A DNA stretch of 64,000 bases from Rhinopomastus cyanomelas (GCA_013400115.1 VXBP01002799.1:186001-250000), one strand, 5' to 3'. Shown: positions 1 through 13,494, counted from the stretch's first letter. Program-made: numbers and translations. Notes: generated by a model from the letters alone, not told the origin.

Positions 1-3000
1 CTAGGCCTTACTTTCCTTTAAATACTGGGTTTGAGCATCAGTTGCGACGCTGAAAGACCCCTCATTAAGCAAAGCATTAATCTCATGCATTTGTTCTTCA
101 AGGTGCCAGAATTTTTAAACAGAGTTAAAACACAAATGGAGAAGCTCTTACCCAACATGAGAGCAATGGTCTGCACACCCTGTTGCCTGGCCTCCAATGG
201 ACAAGCCGCTATTCACGGGTGCTCAAGGACAGAGATTAAGAAGTGTCGCATGCAGTACACACCAGACCCTTTTCTGCCCTGCTGCACAAGCACATTTGAT
301 AATGACTTATTTAGGAAAGATGTTCTGTAGCTGTTAATGGACACTGGATTCTCTTTTTTTTTTCTTATTCCTTTGGCCCCCAACCCCTAGAAGCTGTAAG
401 CTTAAATGAATACATTCTCTCTGAGGAGGAAGAGAGGTATTATTTTATACTTTAGAGCCATTGCTTGAATAATGGCATTGGGCACCTCTTAGAACTGGCA
501 TTGTCAGAAACAGTGAGCAATCACTCCCTATTCACCTTTTCTATACTCTCATGATTTTATAAATCTCCATCATTTTTCATCTCCCCTGAACACTTTTTCT
601 CACTTGAAGAGTCAGTTCATCTTTCTTTTAAGGCTCTCTCCTCTTCCACCTTCTGTTCTTCCCCACTCTGAGCCTATTCTGCTTCGTTAATATCATTCCA
701 AGCCATCTTTTCTAAGTGCTGAGAACTAAATTAGAGCCCAACATGGCATGTATGTTGATGCAGCTGTTTTATCTTGTCCTGAAGTGCATTACTTTGCATT
801 TCTGAATACTGCAGTTCTGTACGCCTTTCAGTCACGTCACACGAGCATCCTTCAGGAAGTCAGTTATAAAGTACACAGATGTTCACTCTGCTTAACTTTC
901 ATTCTGTTATTTACCCTTTTCTTCCCAGATTATTTACCAAGGTTGCCAGCCCCATTTCCAGCATATGTTCTGTGAGATTTTAACTGGAACTGTACTATGT
1001 AGGATCAGAAGGAAAAGTAGTATTTGCAGTCATGACCTTGATATTAAGGCTGATTTATACAAGGTCATGTTGCACAACCATTCACTTGGCCGCTTTGTTT
1101 CTTAATTTCCCAAGGACTCTTATGTAATTCTGTGCTAACCTTAGATTTGTTACAGTTCATGTTCTTGTTCCACTCTCAAACTCCTACTGTAGTACTGCAG
1201 TATGAGACTGTTCTGAGAGTTTCTCCCTAGAGAAGGCAAAGCTGAGCTTTAGTGCATTCCTCCACCCCTCCGCAGCAAAGCACAGCAACACACCAGCTTT
1301 GATTGTTTGCTACAGTCACACATTCTTCTCCTGAATATGTTAACTGTCCCACTAGTTTACCAGTGTGCTTTCCCCTCTCATCATTTAATTGAGGCTTATG
1401 ATCTACCTCATTTCAGCCGAAATCCAAATCCGCCATGGTCTCTTTTAATGATATTATACAGCTTAGAAAGGAAATCACATGTACCTGATTAGGAAAGGAA
1501 ATTACTTTGCTAAAACTTACATCCTGCTTCTTTCTAAGCCAAAGACAGAATTTTTCATCATCTGGTTTCTCAAGGCAAGGAAGCCACGCTTGTAAGGTTG
1601 TCTGCCACTGAGTTTCTGTATCTCCCAGCGTTCAGGATGCTGACTTAAGAGAAGTGTGTTCAACATCATTAGCATTACAGATCAAGCCCTTCACTGTCGT
1701 TTGGGTATGTTCTGTCCCCACAAGTGAAGGACTGAAGCTTCCAATCAGAGGAAAAAACACTACATTTTAAAATTTTCACGTAAATAATAGGAAGTGACAA
1801 GAACTATTGACAAGAAATAAAACCTGCATGGTTTTCTACGTTTCCTGAACTGAAAACAGGTTTGATGCATTTCATCTGAGGTTCAGGTTCACTCTGTCAG
1901 CTCAGAGGAACAATAATTATTATGTTTAAGGTCAAAAATACCCAAGGACTCACAAGCTTTCAGTCTCCTCAGCTCTAGATGACACATGTAATAGTTGACT
2001 GGACTGCTGAAGTTTATACCACAACAGGTACTCCCTTTGAATTCATGAGAGTCATGCTGTGAATTGGAGTGAAACTAATGGAACCACTTTTGGAGCAGAG
2101 GACTCGTCAGCTGAACCAGTGCTGTCACAATTTGGCTTTTGCAAAATGTCTTACCCAAACAGAGTTAAGTTACTGCCACATAACAACAACACCTGCAGCT
2201 GTGGTATCACAAAATAAATTCTACAGAGTTTATTTTAAGCTGAAGCTATTTTATTTTATTTTTAATTAAATATCCATCTCATATTGAATGCGAGCATCTG
2301 TTCCCTTGAACTGCTGTGACTTGTTACAACTTAAGGCTTGTATTTGCCATCCTACCCTATTTATTTGTTTTTACCTAACTCGCTATTACGGCAATTAATT
2401 CTGATCTGCTCTATGCTCTTCCTCCTCCTGCTAGAGACCATTTATCTTTCAGACTTAGGGATATGAAATATGAACTGATAATTCTTCCAAGTCAGTTTAA
2501 ATGTCAGCCAGTATACATACCCAAATAGCATGGTATGACAGCACTGAAATAATTTCTGTCAGTACCACAATGTGTTGGACAATTACAAACCTGCAAGAGA
2601 GGTTAGTAAGGGCTCCTGACGTTTAAATATTTAAATGATGTTCAGCAGATGCAAGAATACAGTCCTGATGACCTCACTGGCATTACTAAAACTTCTGTGT
2701 CTCATAACACCTAGCACTGAAAAAAAAGCCAACCTGCACTGAACTTTCAGACATATTTCTCTAAAGGAATAGAAACACTCAAAAGAAAGGCTGCTCATCT
2801 GTCCAAGGCAGGTGCAGGTAAGTGTTGCCATCTGTCTTATGATTCTCTTTGTAATATCTCTGCGATTACCATATACTGCTGTTTGTAATTCAGGCTGCCT
2901 CTCTCTCACAACGCTGAGCTACCCAGAGAAGAAGTGCAGGTATTTAGCAGCTGCTCTTTGTAATACTCAGCCTACCATGGTTTTTTCCCCCCAGACTCAA

Positions 3001-5144
3001 ATGCAGTGGATTAGGACAGAAAAGTCTACTCTTTGCTGTTCAGCTATTCAACTGCCAACATCTATCAGGATATAATTTAAGCAAGGAACATATATGCCAT
3101 TCTCTTTCACATTTGCAGTAATTCTAAAGCTCATACTGCTACAGTGTTGAACAGATACTAACAACAAGAGTTAAGCAAAAGGCTCTTTCGCCTTTAAAAA
3201 GAAACCTCAATTAATTTCTATTCCAGTTCGCTTCCAGATAGTGTTATAAATACTGGACAAAATTATCTATTTCACAATTCCTAGCGGTAAAGCCATTTCT
3301 TAATTAATATCCACTAGTAATTATAGAAGTTAATGTCAAAATGCCACTTGAGAAATCATATGTGATGTCAACGAAGCCATACTGTTTAATTTTTCCTTTG
3401 TCAGCTCACATAGATGATGACAGCAAGGGCAGCAAACACCACATAAGCATTAGCTATAAAGCTGTATTATGAAAGCATAGCTGCAACATTTGTACTCCAA
3501 GAGGAAACAGTCTCAGGTCATTTTAGATCCTCCAGAAGGGAACATATCACTGTTCAATTTGGGGTTTTCCACAGGGAAATGGTCCATCAAATTTAAAAAG
3601 AAAAAACCCACCACAAAACAGAAAGAGTGCCATGGAAAAGCACTAATCAATTCACATTGATGGAGCTCCTGTTTCAGCAGCACAGAAAGTAAAAATCCAA
3701 TTCCCAAAAACATAAGGAGGCCATAAGCAAGGCTTACAATTCCAGATCACAAGCCATTCTTAATTTTGTATTTGTCTGTTCTGCATAGAACCCATTTTTT
3801 TCCCTAACTTTATTTCTATTGTCACTTATTTCATCTTCTCAATCCCAACTGGAAATGTATGTTCCCTCATCACTGACATCACTTGAGACCAGGGTCTACA
3901 GTTTGGTTTCATGCAAGGCTGTCAAGAAAACCCTATCAAAACCATGCATGGAGTCTGCCCCATTCTTGGTGCTGAAGGACAATACCAAAGCCCTTTGTAC
4001 TTACTGCAAATGTGTGACCCTGCCTCCCAGACTACTAAAATACCAACGCGTGCCTGCATTCAGTTTCAATGGCATTCTCACAACAAAGTTATGCATCTTT
4101 AGTTTTATGGCTAAGAAAGAATAGCACCAGCAGCTGAACGCGGATGTAAATAAACTCTGAAAACACCATTGTTCTTACAACACAAACCTTTATACATCAG
4201 TGAAGAAAACCTACGTTTGTAGTTGTTTCACATTAACCGGTTTTTTATATACGCACAATTTCATTTCCCATTTTCATTATTCAAGTAGAAAGCATTCAGA
4301 TTTTCAAACAAACATCACTCTTGACCTTTTCAGTAAGGAGAAATACTATGAGACTTGTATCCACAGTACTCCTAAATCATATTACCTGTCCCTGATGCTT
4401 CATATTAATAACTTCTTTATTATTTATGATTTCTTTGCAATCTTCAACGACAACTAAGGAGACTGCATCATTCTTTAAATCAATAGTCCCTAAGATGAAG
4501 GTAAAAAACTTAAAACAAGTTACTTACATTCTGTTCCAAAAAACTTCATCCTTTCATTTGGGCTTTCAGCAAAGGCCATTCTTGTGCATTATCCTACTGG
4601 AGGAAAAAAGGAGTAGTTTCAGTCACTGAGAAATAAAAAATACAGGTTTGCAATACCATCATGTTTTGTCCTTCTGGAAGTGTGAAAACATTTCTAACTA
4701 AGTTATACGATTTAAAGCATGCAATAGACATTCCACTTAATAATTTGCATCTTGCAGTGCTATTTTATTAAATAGTTAAAAACTTATTGTTTCTAAGCCT
4801 GTAATTAAAATGTTTTATCAAAATTACATTGCTTATTTCATAGGAAGACTTTACAGATTAAAAAAAAAAATCAACCAGACAACCCAGTAAATATTTGAAA
4901 GAAAGCAAACCATGAGTATTCACTGATGAATGCAAAGTTTAAGAACAAGCAAAGGAAAACTGCTCTGACCAGGATCCTTTCCAAAGCAGAAAAGCATAAC
5001 CAGACCTAAATCATGTCGCTACAACAACTTGTATCCGTTTCTTGAAAATGCTTCTGTTATGAATAAACAACTAGAAGAAAACAAAGTTAAACAGCTTTAG
5101 ATTGTCATGATACAGATACCCACACCATTTTTGTTCTCCATTTT
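1..5144. other. Unique AT-rich non-coding stretch
   Basis: I see no gene, RNA gene or recognisable repeat here. Open frames are short, overlap in several frames and show no family motifs. Pyrimidine tracts ending in AG occur near 925 and 2993, but the frames after them are short and unrecognised, so I do not call exons. The stretch could be intronic or intergenic. Confidence 0.6.
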
Positions 5145-5235
5145 CATAGAATCATAGAATCATAGAATCACTACAGACTGGAAGAGACCTTGAAAGATCA
5201 TCTAGTCCAATCCCCCTGCCAAAACACGGCAAAGG
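5145..5235 (-). mobile_element. CR1: CR1 LINE 3' tail fragment
   Basis: The plus strand opens with three tandem ATAGAATC-type units, then reads 'actggaagagacctt' and 'catctagtccaatcc'. That is the reverse complement of the terminal 3' UTR and octamer tail of avian CR1. Only about 90 bases of the 3' end are present, the usual outcome of strong 5' truncation at insertion. No coding sequence remains. Confidence 0.93.
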
Positions 5236-6542
5236 AACAATTCAGCGACTCTTAAATGCAGAAAATTAGAAAAGTGAGATCCAGACACAAAATAAAACAA
5301 AACCACTCAATTAAAGCAACTGGTGCTGCAGACATGGGACAACATTCACTTCTACAACAAGATGCACATTCCTGTCTATGGCATCTACCAACTACTGGCA
5401 GCCTGCGCCTTTCCCTGAGTAGAAAGTGCCCTTTCTCATTTCCATTACTTTATATCAGAGTTCTTTTCTGGCCAACCTTCACCTTTCAAGTTGAAAGCCT
5501 TTATCCAGCAAAACAGCTCCCAATACTTTTACTCTCGGGAGTAGGGTTTTCAATTCCTTTAAGCTAAGAGCAGGGTACACCAGCTGTGGCTACCTGGCAG
5601 CTTTCCTAAGTTGTTCTGTGATTTAACTGATCCACATAATGGACAAGCTCTTGAAAACAGAGGCCTTCACAGAGTTTAAGAACAGGGACACCTAACTGAC
5701 AAAGGCTATAGAGGTGCCAGTATAATACAGGTGCTGAGTAACAACCATGCCATGACAGAGAACCCGCTACTACATGGATGTGTTCTCCCAGGCACCATTC
5801 TCTGGAAGCAGCCACATGCTTATGGCTTTCCTGGGACCCGAGGTCAGAAGTGGAACAAGATGGCTGTAAAATTACTCAACGGCAGAAACAGGAAAGAAAG
5901 AGGACCGGGAAACTACTGTTACAGCATTACTCTTGTTCTCTCTCTCTGCTAACAGCAGGCAGAAAGATTCCAAAATTTGGGTGCCCAAAAAAGAAGTTAG
6001 TGGATCCTGTGTGAAGCCCCTATGTGATACAGACAATTTGTAGCATCTACATAACTGAGTGTCCTCAGCTTTATTTAGAAATGGATTTGCAGTAAGATGC
6101 CTAAATAATTACAGACCATTTATCAGTTGCATCAACAATTTACTGACATTAGCTGTCTAGTTGATTCCATATAAAGTCAGTCTGGATTTGTATAAGCACA
6201 GGGACTAAATATTTACCTGACCTAATAGCATTCTTCAAAATAAGTTACTGCATTGCTAACATGGGCAACACAATAATAATTACTACTCTTTAATATTTTA
6301 TTTACAATAGTGGTGGTAGGTTTTGGTTGGTTTTTTTTAAAGAAGTAGAAAAAAGCTGATTTTACCAAAAAAAAAAAGTATTTTAAAGCCTTAATTTAAA
6401 TGCCAGAGGCTTGTAATTTGATGTTTCTAAACACCACCATTTCCCCCCCACCTCTGAAAACGAAATACAAATGATTGCCAGAATTCTTCAAGCTTTTTTT
6501 TTTTACATTTTCAACATTATTGTTTGATGTTTTTTGGGAATC
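5236..6542. other. Unique stretch, no gene seen
   Basis: AT-rich sequence with T and A homopolymers near 6330 and 6368. Open frames around 5256-6014 overlap on both strands and match no family I know. A pyrimidine tract (CTCTCTCTCT) ending in an AG near 5955 resembles a splice acceptor, but nothing exon-like follows. Confidence 0.55.
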
Positions 6543-8085
6543 GGTTATAGACCACCTAACAAGGATAAAGCAGCAGATGAGATCTTTTTATAAGCAGTTA
6601 AGAGAGGTTTCAAAATCACTGTCCCTTGTGCTCATGGGGGACTTCAACTTTCCCAATGTCTGCTGGAAATATAGTACAGCAGGGAGAGAACAGTCCCAGA
6701 GGTTCCTAGAGCGTGTGGAACAGAACATCCTGACACAAGCGGAGAGAGAGCCAACCAGTTAAGTTGCCCTCTTCAACCTGCTTCTTATGAACAGGGAAGA
6801 TCTTGTGGGAGAACTAAAGGTTGGAGGTGACCTAGGACACAGTCTTCATGAGTTGATTGAGTTTTCAATCCTTGGAGACACAAGGACAGGGGTCAGCAAA
6901 ACTGCTGCCTTAGACTTCTCGAGGGCAAACTTTGGCTTGTTGAGGATTGACAAAGTCCCTTGAGAGGCTGTCCTGAAGGATACAGGAGTCCAGAAAGGCT
7001 GGACACACTTCAAGAGGGAAGTCTGAAAGGCACAGGAGCAGGCTGTTCCTTTGTGCTGAAAAATGGTCCAGTGGGGAGGAAGACCTGCCTGGTTGAGCAG
7101 GGAGATTTTGCAAGAACTCGGGGGTGGGGGGGGAGTGTCTCAGCTTTGGAAAGAGCAGCAGCTGACTCAGGAAACATTTCAGGACATGGTAAGGTCATGT
7201 AGGAAGAGAATTAGAGATGCAAAAGCTCGGTTAGAACTGAATCTGTCCAAATATGTTCAGGATGATAAAAAGTGCTTTTATAAATCCATTAATAACAAAA
7301 GGAGGGCCAGGGAAAATATCCACTCCTGATTAGATGAAAGGGGGAACATAGTAACTGAAGACAGGGAAAAGTGTGGTACTTAACACATTATTTACCTCAG
7401 TTTTTAATAAACATCTTGGCCATCCTCAGGGTAACTGAGCCATTCAGTTGGTAGACAGGGATGGGAAGCAGAATATCCCTTCTGTGATCACAGCTGGTGG
7501 CCTGCTGTGCCTCTTAGATCCTAACAAAGCTATGGGTCTGGATGGGATTCATCCCAGGGTGCTTAAATAGTTGGCTCAAGAGCTAGCTAAGCTGCTCTCC
7601 ATCATTTATTACTGGTCCAGGATAACTGAGGAGGTCCCAGATAACTGGAGCTTGGCCAATGTGGTGCTCGCCCACAAGAAGGGCTGTAAGGAGAATCTGA
7701 TGAACTATAGATTGGTCAGCCTGACCTCAGTGCTTGGCAAGGTAACGGAGCAGATAAATAAAGCACAGGCAGCATGGGTTTAGGAAAGAAAGGTCCTGCC
7801 TAATCAATCTGATCTTATTCTACGACTGGTTGACCTGCCAAGTGGATGAGGGGAAGGCTGTGGATGTTGGCTACCTAGACTTCAGCAAAGCCTTTGACAC
7901 AGTCTCCCACAGCACCCTCCTGGAAAAGGTGGCAGTCCAGGGCTTGGGTGGGTGGATGCTCCACTAGCATAAAAACTGGCTGGATGACCAGGCACAGAGA
8001 CTGGTTGTAAATGGTGCCCCATCCAGTTGGTGTCCAGTAACCAGTGTTGTCCCCCAGGGATAAGTTCTGTTCAACATGTAATCCA
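6543..8085 (+). mobile_element. CR1: CR1 LINE, internal ORF2 fragment (endonuclease end to reverse transcriptase)
   Basis: Conceptual translation gives pieces of CR1 ORF2. Around 6630-6665 the end of the APE-type endonuclease is visible as LVLMGDFNFPNVCW. The linker follows (about 6900-7330), then the N-terminal part of reverse transcriptase near 7530-7760 (DNWSLANVV, NYRLVSLTSVLGKV) and motif-A-like sequence near 7870-7900. The pieces lie in different frames with stops (for example 7322 and 7568), so the copy is dead. The 3' UTR and tail are missing; the copy ends abruptly near 8085 in the 'ctgttcaacat' segment. Bases from 7594 on are repeated exactly after an N at 8819. Confidence 0.9.
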
Positions 8086-8442
8086 ATCAGCACAGTCCTG
8101 GGTTTGTCCTTCTGGTGTCAATTCAATCTAAGTACAGACAAGCACATGCACAACCAAATCTTCGAAGCTCCAAGTGTGCGGGGAATGCTGTAACCTGCTT
8201 TGCTGTGTGAAGCGTTTGGTATCACGTGCACTTTAACTCATTCAACAAGTTTGTAATAAACAGTAATAAACCCAAGCATTTCAGCCCCCTTAAATTTGGG
8301 ACTTAATTTCTTCTATCACATTTCTTGTATTGCAATGACAGAATAAATTAACAGTCTTGAATATCAGGGATTTAGCCAAAAATAGTTTTAAGCTTTGAAA
8401 TATTACAGTGAAGTGATAACTGATCAGTATTCACAACTTCAG
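8086..8442. other. Spacer between two opposed CR1 copies
   Basis: About 350 bases of unique AT-rich sequence between a plus-strand and a minus-strand CR1. It is exactly repeated at 9312-9668 as part of the artefactual duplication, so it is a useful marker for testing that artefact. No gene or motif recognised. Confidence 0.6.
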
Positions 8443-8818
8443 ATAGAATCACAGAATCATTAGGGACTGGAAGGCAATCCTCAAAAGATCATCTAGTCCA
8501 ATCACCCTGACACAGCAGGATCACCTAGACCAAGTCGCACAGGAACACATCCAGGCGGGTCTTAAACATCTCGAGGGAAGAAGACTCCACAACCACCCTG
8601 GGCAGCCTGTTCCAGTGCTCCGTCACCCTCACTGTGAAGAAGTTCCTTCTCAGATTGATGTGGAACCTCCTATGTTCCAGCTTACAACCATTGCCCCTCA
8701 TCCTATGACTAGATGACACTGAGAAGAGCCCATCTCCATCCTCCTGACACCCACCCTTCACATATTTATAAACATTAATGAGGTCACCCTTCAGTCTCCT
8801 CTTTTCCAAGCTCAAGAG
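8443..8818 (-). mobile_element. CR1: CR1 LINE 3' region, cut by assembly gap
   Basis: It starts with 'agaatcacagaatcatta', the antisense of the CR1 tail. It continues into the C-terminal ORF2 coding part, read on the minus strand as LSLEKRRLKGDLINVYKY, HRRFHINLRRNFFTVRVTEHW and LDVFLCDLV. The coding part is open over about 96 codons. The copy is interrupted at 8819 by a single N. The same sequence restarts identically at 9669 and continues correctly there, so this is very likely the first of two representations of one element. Confidence 0.92.
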
Positions 8819-8819
8819 N

Positions 8820-10044
8820 GCTCTCCATCATTTATTACTGGTCCAGGATAACTGAGGAGGTCCCAGATAACTGGAGCTTGGCCAATGTGGTGCTCGCCCA
8901 CAAGAAGGGCTGTAAGGAGAATCTGATGAACTATAGATTGGTCAGCCTGACCTCAGTGCTTGGCAAGGTAACGGAGCAGATAAATAAAGCACAGGCAGCA
9001 TGGGTTTAGGAAAGAAAGGTCCTGCCTAATCAATCTGATCTTATTCTACGACTGGTTGACCTGCCAAGTGGATGAGGGGAAGGCTGTGGATGTTGGCTAC
9101 CTAGACTTCAGCAAAGCCTTTGACACAGTCTCCCACAGCACCCTCCTGGAAAAGGTGGCAGTCCAGGGCTTGGGTGGGTGGATGCTCCACTAGCATAAAA
9201 ACTGGCTGGATGACCAGGCACAGAGACTGGTTGTAAATGGTGCCCCATCCAGTTGGTGTCCAGTAACCAGTGTTGTCCCCCAGGGATAAGTTCTGTTCAA
9301 CATGTAATCCAATCAGCACAGTCCTGGGTTTGTCCTTCTGGTGTCAATTCAATCTAAGTACAGACAAGCACATGCACAACCAAATCTTCGAAGCTCCAAG
9401 TGTGCGGGGAATGCTGTAACCTGCTTTGCTGTGTGAAGCGTTTGGTATCACGTGCACTTTAACTCATTCAACAAGTTTGTAATAAACAGTAATAAACCCA
9501 AGCATTTCAGCCCCCTTAAATTTGGGACTTAATTTCTTCTATCACATTTCTTGTATTGCAATGACAGAATAAATTAACAGTCTTGAATATCAGGGATTTA
9601 GCCAAAAATAGTTTTAAGCTTTGAAATATTACAGTGAAGTGATAACTGATCAGTATTCACAACTTCAGATAGAATCACAGAATCATTAGGGACTGGAAGG
9701 CAATCCTCAAAAGATCATCTAGTCCAATCACCCTGACACAGCAGGATCACCTAGACCAAGTCGCACAGGAACACATCCAGGCGGGTCTTAAACATCTCGA
9801 GGGAAGAAGACTCCACAACCACCCTGGGCAGCCTGTTCCAGTGCTCCGTCACCCTCACTGTGAAGAAGTTCCTTCTCAGATTGATGTGGAACCTCCTATG
9901 TTCCAGCTTACAACCATTGCCCCTCATCCTATGACTAGATGACACTGAGAAGAGCCCATCTCCATCCTCCTGACACCCACCCTTCACATATTTATAAACA
10001 TTAATGAGGTCACCCTTCAGTCTCCTCTTTTCCAAGCTCAAGAG
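8820..10044 (+). repeat. Exact direct duplicate of 7594-8818 after a single N (probable false duplication)
   Basis: Every segment I compared in 8820-10044 is identical to 7594-8818 at a constant offset of 1226, including the unique spacer and two oppositely oriented CR1 pieces. The copies are separated only by one N at 8819. A real duplication would normally have diverged or ended at a biological boundary. Identity running right up to an N is typical of overlapping contig ends that were not merged. Confidence 0.9.
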
Positions 10045-10449
10045 ACCCAGTTCCCTCAGCCTCTCTTCATAAGGGAGGTGCATCATCCTCGTTGCCCTAC
10101 GCTGGACTCTCTCCAGCAGCTCAAGAAGGCCTTGGCTTTTCTGGTTGCATCCCTACATTCTCTCACCAGATCCTTATATTCACCCCAAGTGGCCATCCCC
10201 TCCTTCCACGACCTATAGGCTTTCTTCTTCATTTTGCCCAGCAGCTGCCTGGTTAACCATGCAGGTCTTCTGGCTCCCTTCCTTGACCTATTTCTTGTTG
10301 GAATGCTCTTTTCTTACGCTGCAAGAAAGTGGTCTTTCAATGTTAACCAGCTCTCCTGAGCTCCTTAACCTGCCAGTACCCTGCCCCATGGGATTTCCCC
10401 TAGCAATTCCTTGAAAAGGCCAAAGCTGGCCCTCCTGAAGTCCAGGGCT
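9669..10449 (-). mobile_element. CR1: CR1 LINE with internal deletion joining ORF2 C-terminus to linker
   Basis: Read on the minus strand, this copy has tail, 3' UTR and the ORF2 C-terminal part (open for about 111 codons, ending in LDVFLCDLV). Near 10,122-10,130 it jumps directly to the linker upstream of reverse transcriptase (the 'agagaatgtagggatgcaac' side). About 2 kb of reverse transcriptase is therefore missing. Its 5' end is truncated near 10,449, judged against the longer copy at 40-44 kb, which continues past the same point. The element cannot have encoded an active enzyme. Confidence 0.9.
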
Positions 10450-12859
10450 GAGAGAGTATAAAGGCAGACACCATCAGAGATACCACAGGAAGGGAGCTTG
10501 AAGCTGAGCACACAATTCAAATGAGGTAATAAGATACAAATCACTCAGGGTCACATTCACATCACCAAAAATTCCTAAATGTCCAAAGATAAACACTTTG
10601 AAATGGGCGCTCTCCAAAAAAAAAGAGACAGAAGTCCAGTACCTGTTATGTCAGTAAGGGTAGTGGAATTAGCCATATGGCAAGTATATTCATATAATAC
10701 ATGTTACACAAGTATTTGGTGGCAAAACGTGCATCAGTATCTACTCTTTACTTCTTGCTAAATACCAAATCAATGATATTTGTGAAAAAGCTGTAACAAC
10801 AAAACTTGTTTTAAAACAATAGATGTTTGTATACTGTCAAATTATTGCAGCCTCACAAAAGTTATTTAAGGAGACAACTTGTATAAAGTGAGGACCTAGC
10901 TCTTAGCCTTTGATATAAATATGTTTCTGAAACTATAAAAAAAGAACTAGTGAAAATATAAAATATTACTGAAAATTCTTCTGAGTTTGATTCGTCGAAA
11001 CAAAGCAGCTCTTAATCCTCTAATAGGCTTCTGGGGAGTTTAAACCTGAAGATCTTCAGTTTCACATGTGCATGTCTTCAAATACTTCCAGAATTCTTGT
11101 GAGCTAAACTCAATGTTATTCTATTGCTGTGATTTGCACGTTAATACCTTCTCACTCCACTATAAAGGAAATGAAAAATACTTCAGACTACAACATACTC
11201 CTCCACTTTTTTCTTTATTAAAAGGGTTGAGAAAGTTGCAGGATGTTGTGATGCACACTCTGAAAACTCATCCCAGCAATACAATAAGAGCTGCTCTGTG
11301 TTAAATTAAAACCTAAACCCATCATTACTTGAGGAGGTGCTTGCTAAAAGTATACATCCCATCTGGTAGTCACTTAGTTCTTCCTTTTACCGCTAGCCCA
11401 CACAGCTGTTGTTAAGTTAATGTTTTTTGCACTCCCTCTCCCTAAAGACCCTGTAGAACTTTATGAAATACAATGACAACACTCTGACATAGTCCTTGTT
11501 ACAAAATATGCCTCAGATGGCAATCAATCACAGGATGCCATGAGCTCAACAAAACCTTCAATAAATACGACAGGACCGAACATCTACAGCTATTGTTTCA
11601 GCTGTAAATCTTGTGAATGCTTTTTACTGTAGCAACAAAGTGCTAATAAATTCAACTTGCATTACCAGAAACATATAAAGGACAAGATACTCTTCATGAT
11701 GTTTTTTCAGTGTCCTCCCTGAGCCCATGCACCGAGGCAGATTGTTTCCAGAAATATTTTATAGCTAGCAGTAATACACTGTGTCCCCCCTCCTCCAACC
11801 TTTTCTGTGACTGATGGGACAGAGAACATTGACTGAATGCCATTGCCTGGCACTACCTCCCTCCCTCTCACGCAAAGGAGATGGGAGGCTCTGTGCTCAC
11901 AATTTGCATTAGCAGCACTCATCAGCATTAACTGCACATGTATCACTGGGCAAATAGACTTCTTTCTGTAAAAAAACAATGTAACAACAGTAGAAGCGCT
12001 GTCCCTGCCGCTGTGCAGAACTTAGGGAGTTTTCCAGCTTTCCCCTAGCGCATTCAATATGTGGTCTGACAAGCCAGCCACAGCTACGGTTAGTCAGTGA
12101 TGATCAACTTGTTGCCACCTATCCCATGATAATAATTTCTTTGATCACCTTGGGTCAGGTAAGACTACAAATTCAAAGTTTATACCAGAGACATAATCCT
12201 AAGAAGACACCCAGTCCCAGAAGGTGCTGCCACTGGTGTTTTTGTTAGTTGGCATTTACTGACGGCGACCATAACAGGTACCTATGGTTGGTCCAGGGCA
12301 GTTTAAGGGAAAGGTGCTTATTCTTCTACAATCTAATCCCTCTTCCCTTGTGTTCAGTCACATAATAGTCTGCAGTTCACAACTACCAAATACTAGCTAG
12401 CATTGTAAAGATGGAATCAATAGTATAATCCTATTAAATTCTGCAGTGCAGGCTACTTTTCAGATATATAGTGGAATCCTCTTAAATTGATTTTTGGTTT
12501 GTTTTTTTTTTTTAATAAAAGGTAAGGTTATGTGAGGCTCTAGCTAGAAACCTAAAAAAGATTGTCTGCATGATGCTCTTAAGGTAGTAGTTCAGTCTGT
12601 TTTCCTTCGTATAATTTTTGTATAGTGGCTGGCACATAACCGTGATACTTACTAGATTATCTTCTAAAATAACTCTAAAAGTTTCCTTAGTTATTGTAAC
12701 CATAAAGCAGTGAAATAACTGATGATCTTACTAACACAAAGCTTCAATGAGGGCAGACGCTTCCATTTACATATAAGTTACTGACACCTATTGCCAAAAC
12801 ACCTTTGCTAACATGGTCAGATTGCTCTTACTCACATCAGAAATCAGAGTTACCATTTT
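10450..12859. other. Unique AT-rich stretch, no gene seen
   Basis: No recognisable gene or repeat. A T run near 12,500 precedes a chance polyadenylation-like AATAAA. Open frames are all under 100 codons and unrecognised. Confidence 0.55.
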
Positions 12860-13288
12860 GACTGGTGGGGCAACCATAACTTAGAAAATAATCGCCCAGT
12901 ACAGCAAGAAGGCAAACAGTCCAGAACAAGATAACAAGCCAAATTCTATCCACAGTGGGGGTCCATCCCTAGTGATAAGGAAAGCAGATGACCCCTACAT
13001 TGTTCTGGGAAAGAATGATGTCTCTGAAAGGAATGCAGACCAAGCTTAAGATTAGGGTGCTTGACCAGCAGGAAGACTTAATTTGCACGTGAAGTGGGGC
13101 AGGTCATTACTATGTATTAGGCGTAGTGGGAAAATCTATTGAATATGTATTATTGTACAGCTTATAATCGTGGTGTTGGGTCTAGTTGGGTGCACATGAC
13201 TGGAGAGGTATGAACCCTGTGCACCTCGCTAGCAAATAAATTACCTTCTCAAAAACTCTAAACAGAGTTCTTGAGTTCTTTCCTTGCA
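12860..13288 (+). mobile_element. Possible old LTR fragment (R-U5-like end)
   Basis: The 3' half resembles the end of a retroviral LTR. AATAAA at 13,235-13,240 is followed by a pyrimidine-rich stretch and 'gagttctttccttgca', ending in CA. I could not find a matching TG start or a target duplication, so the 5' limit is arbitrary. It may also be ordinary unique sequence with a chance signal. Confidence 0.3.
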
Positions 13289-13320
13289 TCAATTAGCTGG
13301 AGAACCTTCCCATGTATTAG

Positions 13321-13325
13321 CTCCT
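13321..13325. repeat. Target-site duplication (left) of solo LTR
   Basis: CTCCT directly precedes the LTR start and is repeated at 14,530-14,534 directly after its end. Five-base duplications are typical of class III (ERVL-like) elements. Confidence 0.8.
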
Positions 13326-13494
13326 TGTTGCAGTTTGAAAATTACCAGAATTTTCAGATGTGCAGAAGTTGTGCGTTCATGAAGAACAAAAAGTTAGGTT
13401 ACTCTCAAGAGGAAACCTTCTCCCAGTTACCTGTCCTGGGGGAGGTGACACTGTCCCGGGGGACCTGCCCCAGAAAGGCCTGGCTAGGTCAGCT

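Noticed and set aside
905..970. Splice-acceptor-like tract followed by an open frame
   Set aside because: The putative exon is short, unrecognised and lacks a matching donor; such tracts are common in AT-rich intronic DNA.
5145..5170. Short tandem ATAGAATC units as a CRISPR-like or satellite array
   Set aside because: These are the normal octamer tail of an avian CR1 in antisense.
7875..9319. Two identical 72-codon frames as a gene pair
   Set aside because: They are antisense CR1 frames copied by the false duplication around the N at 8819.
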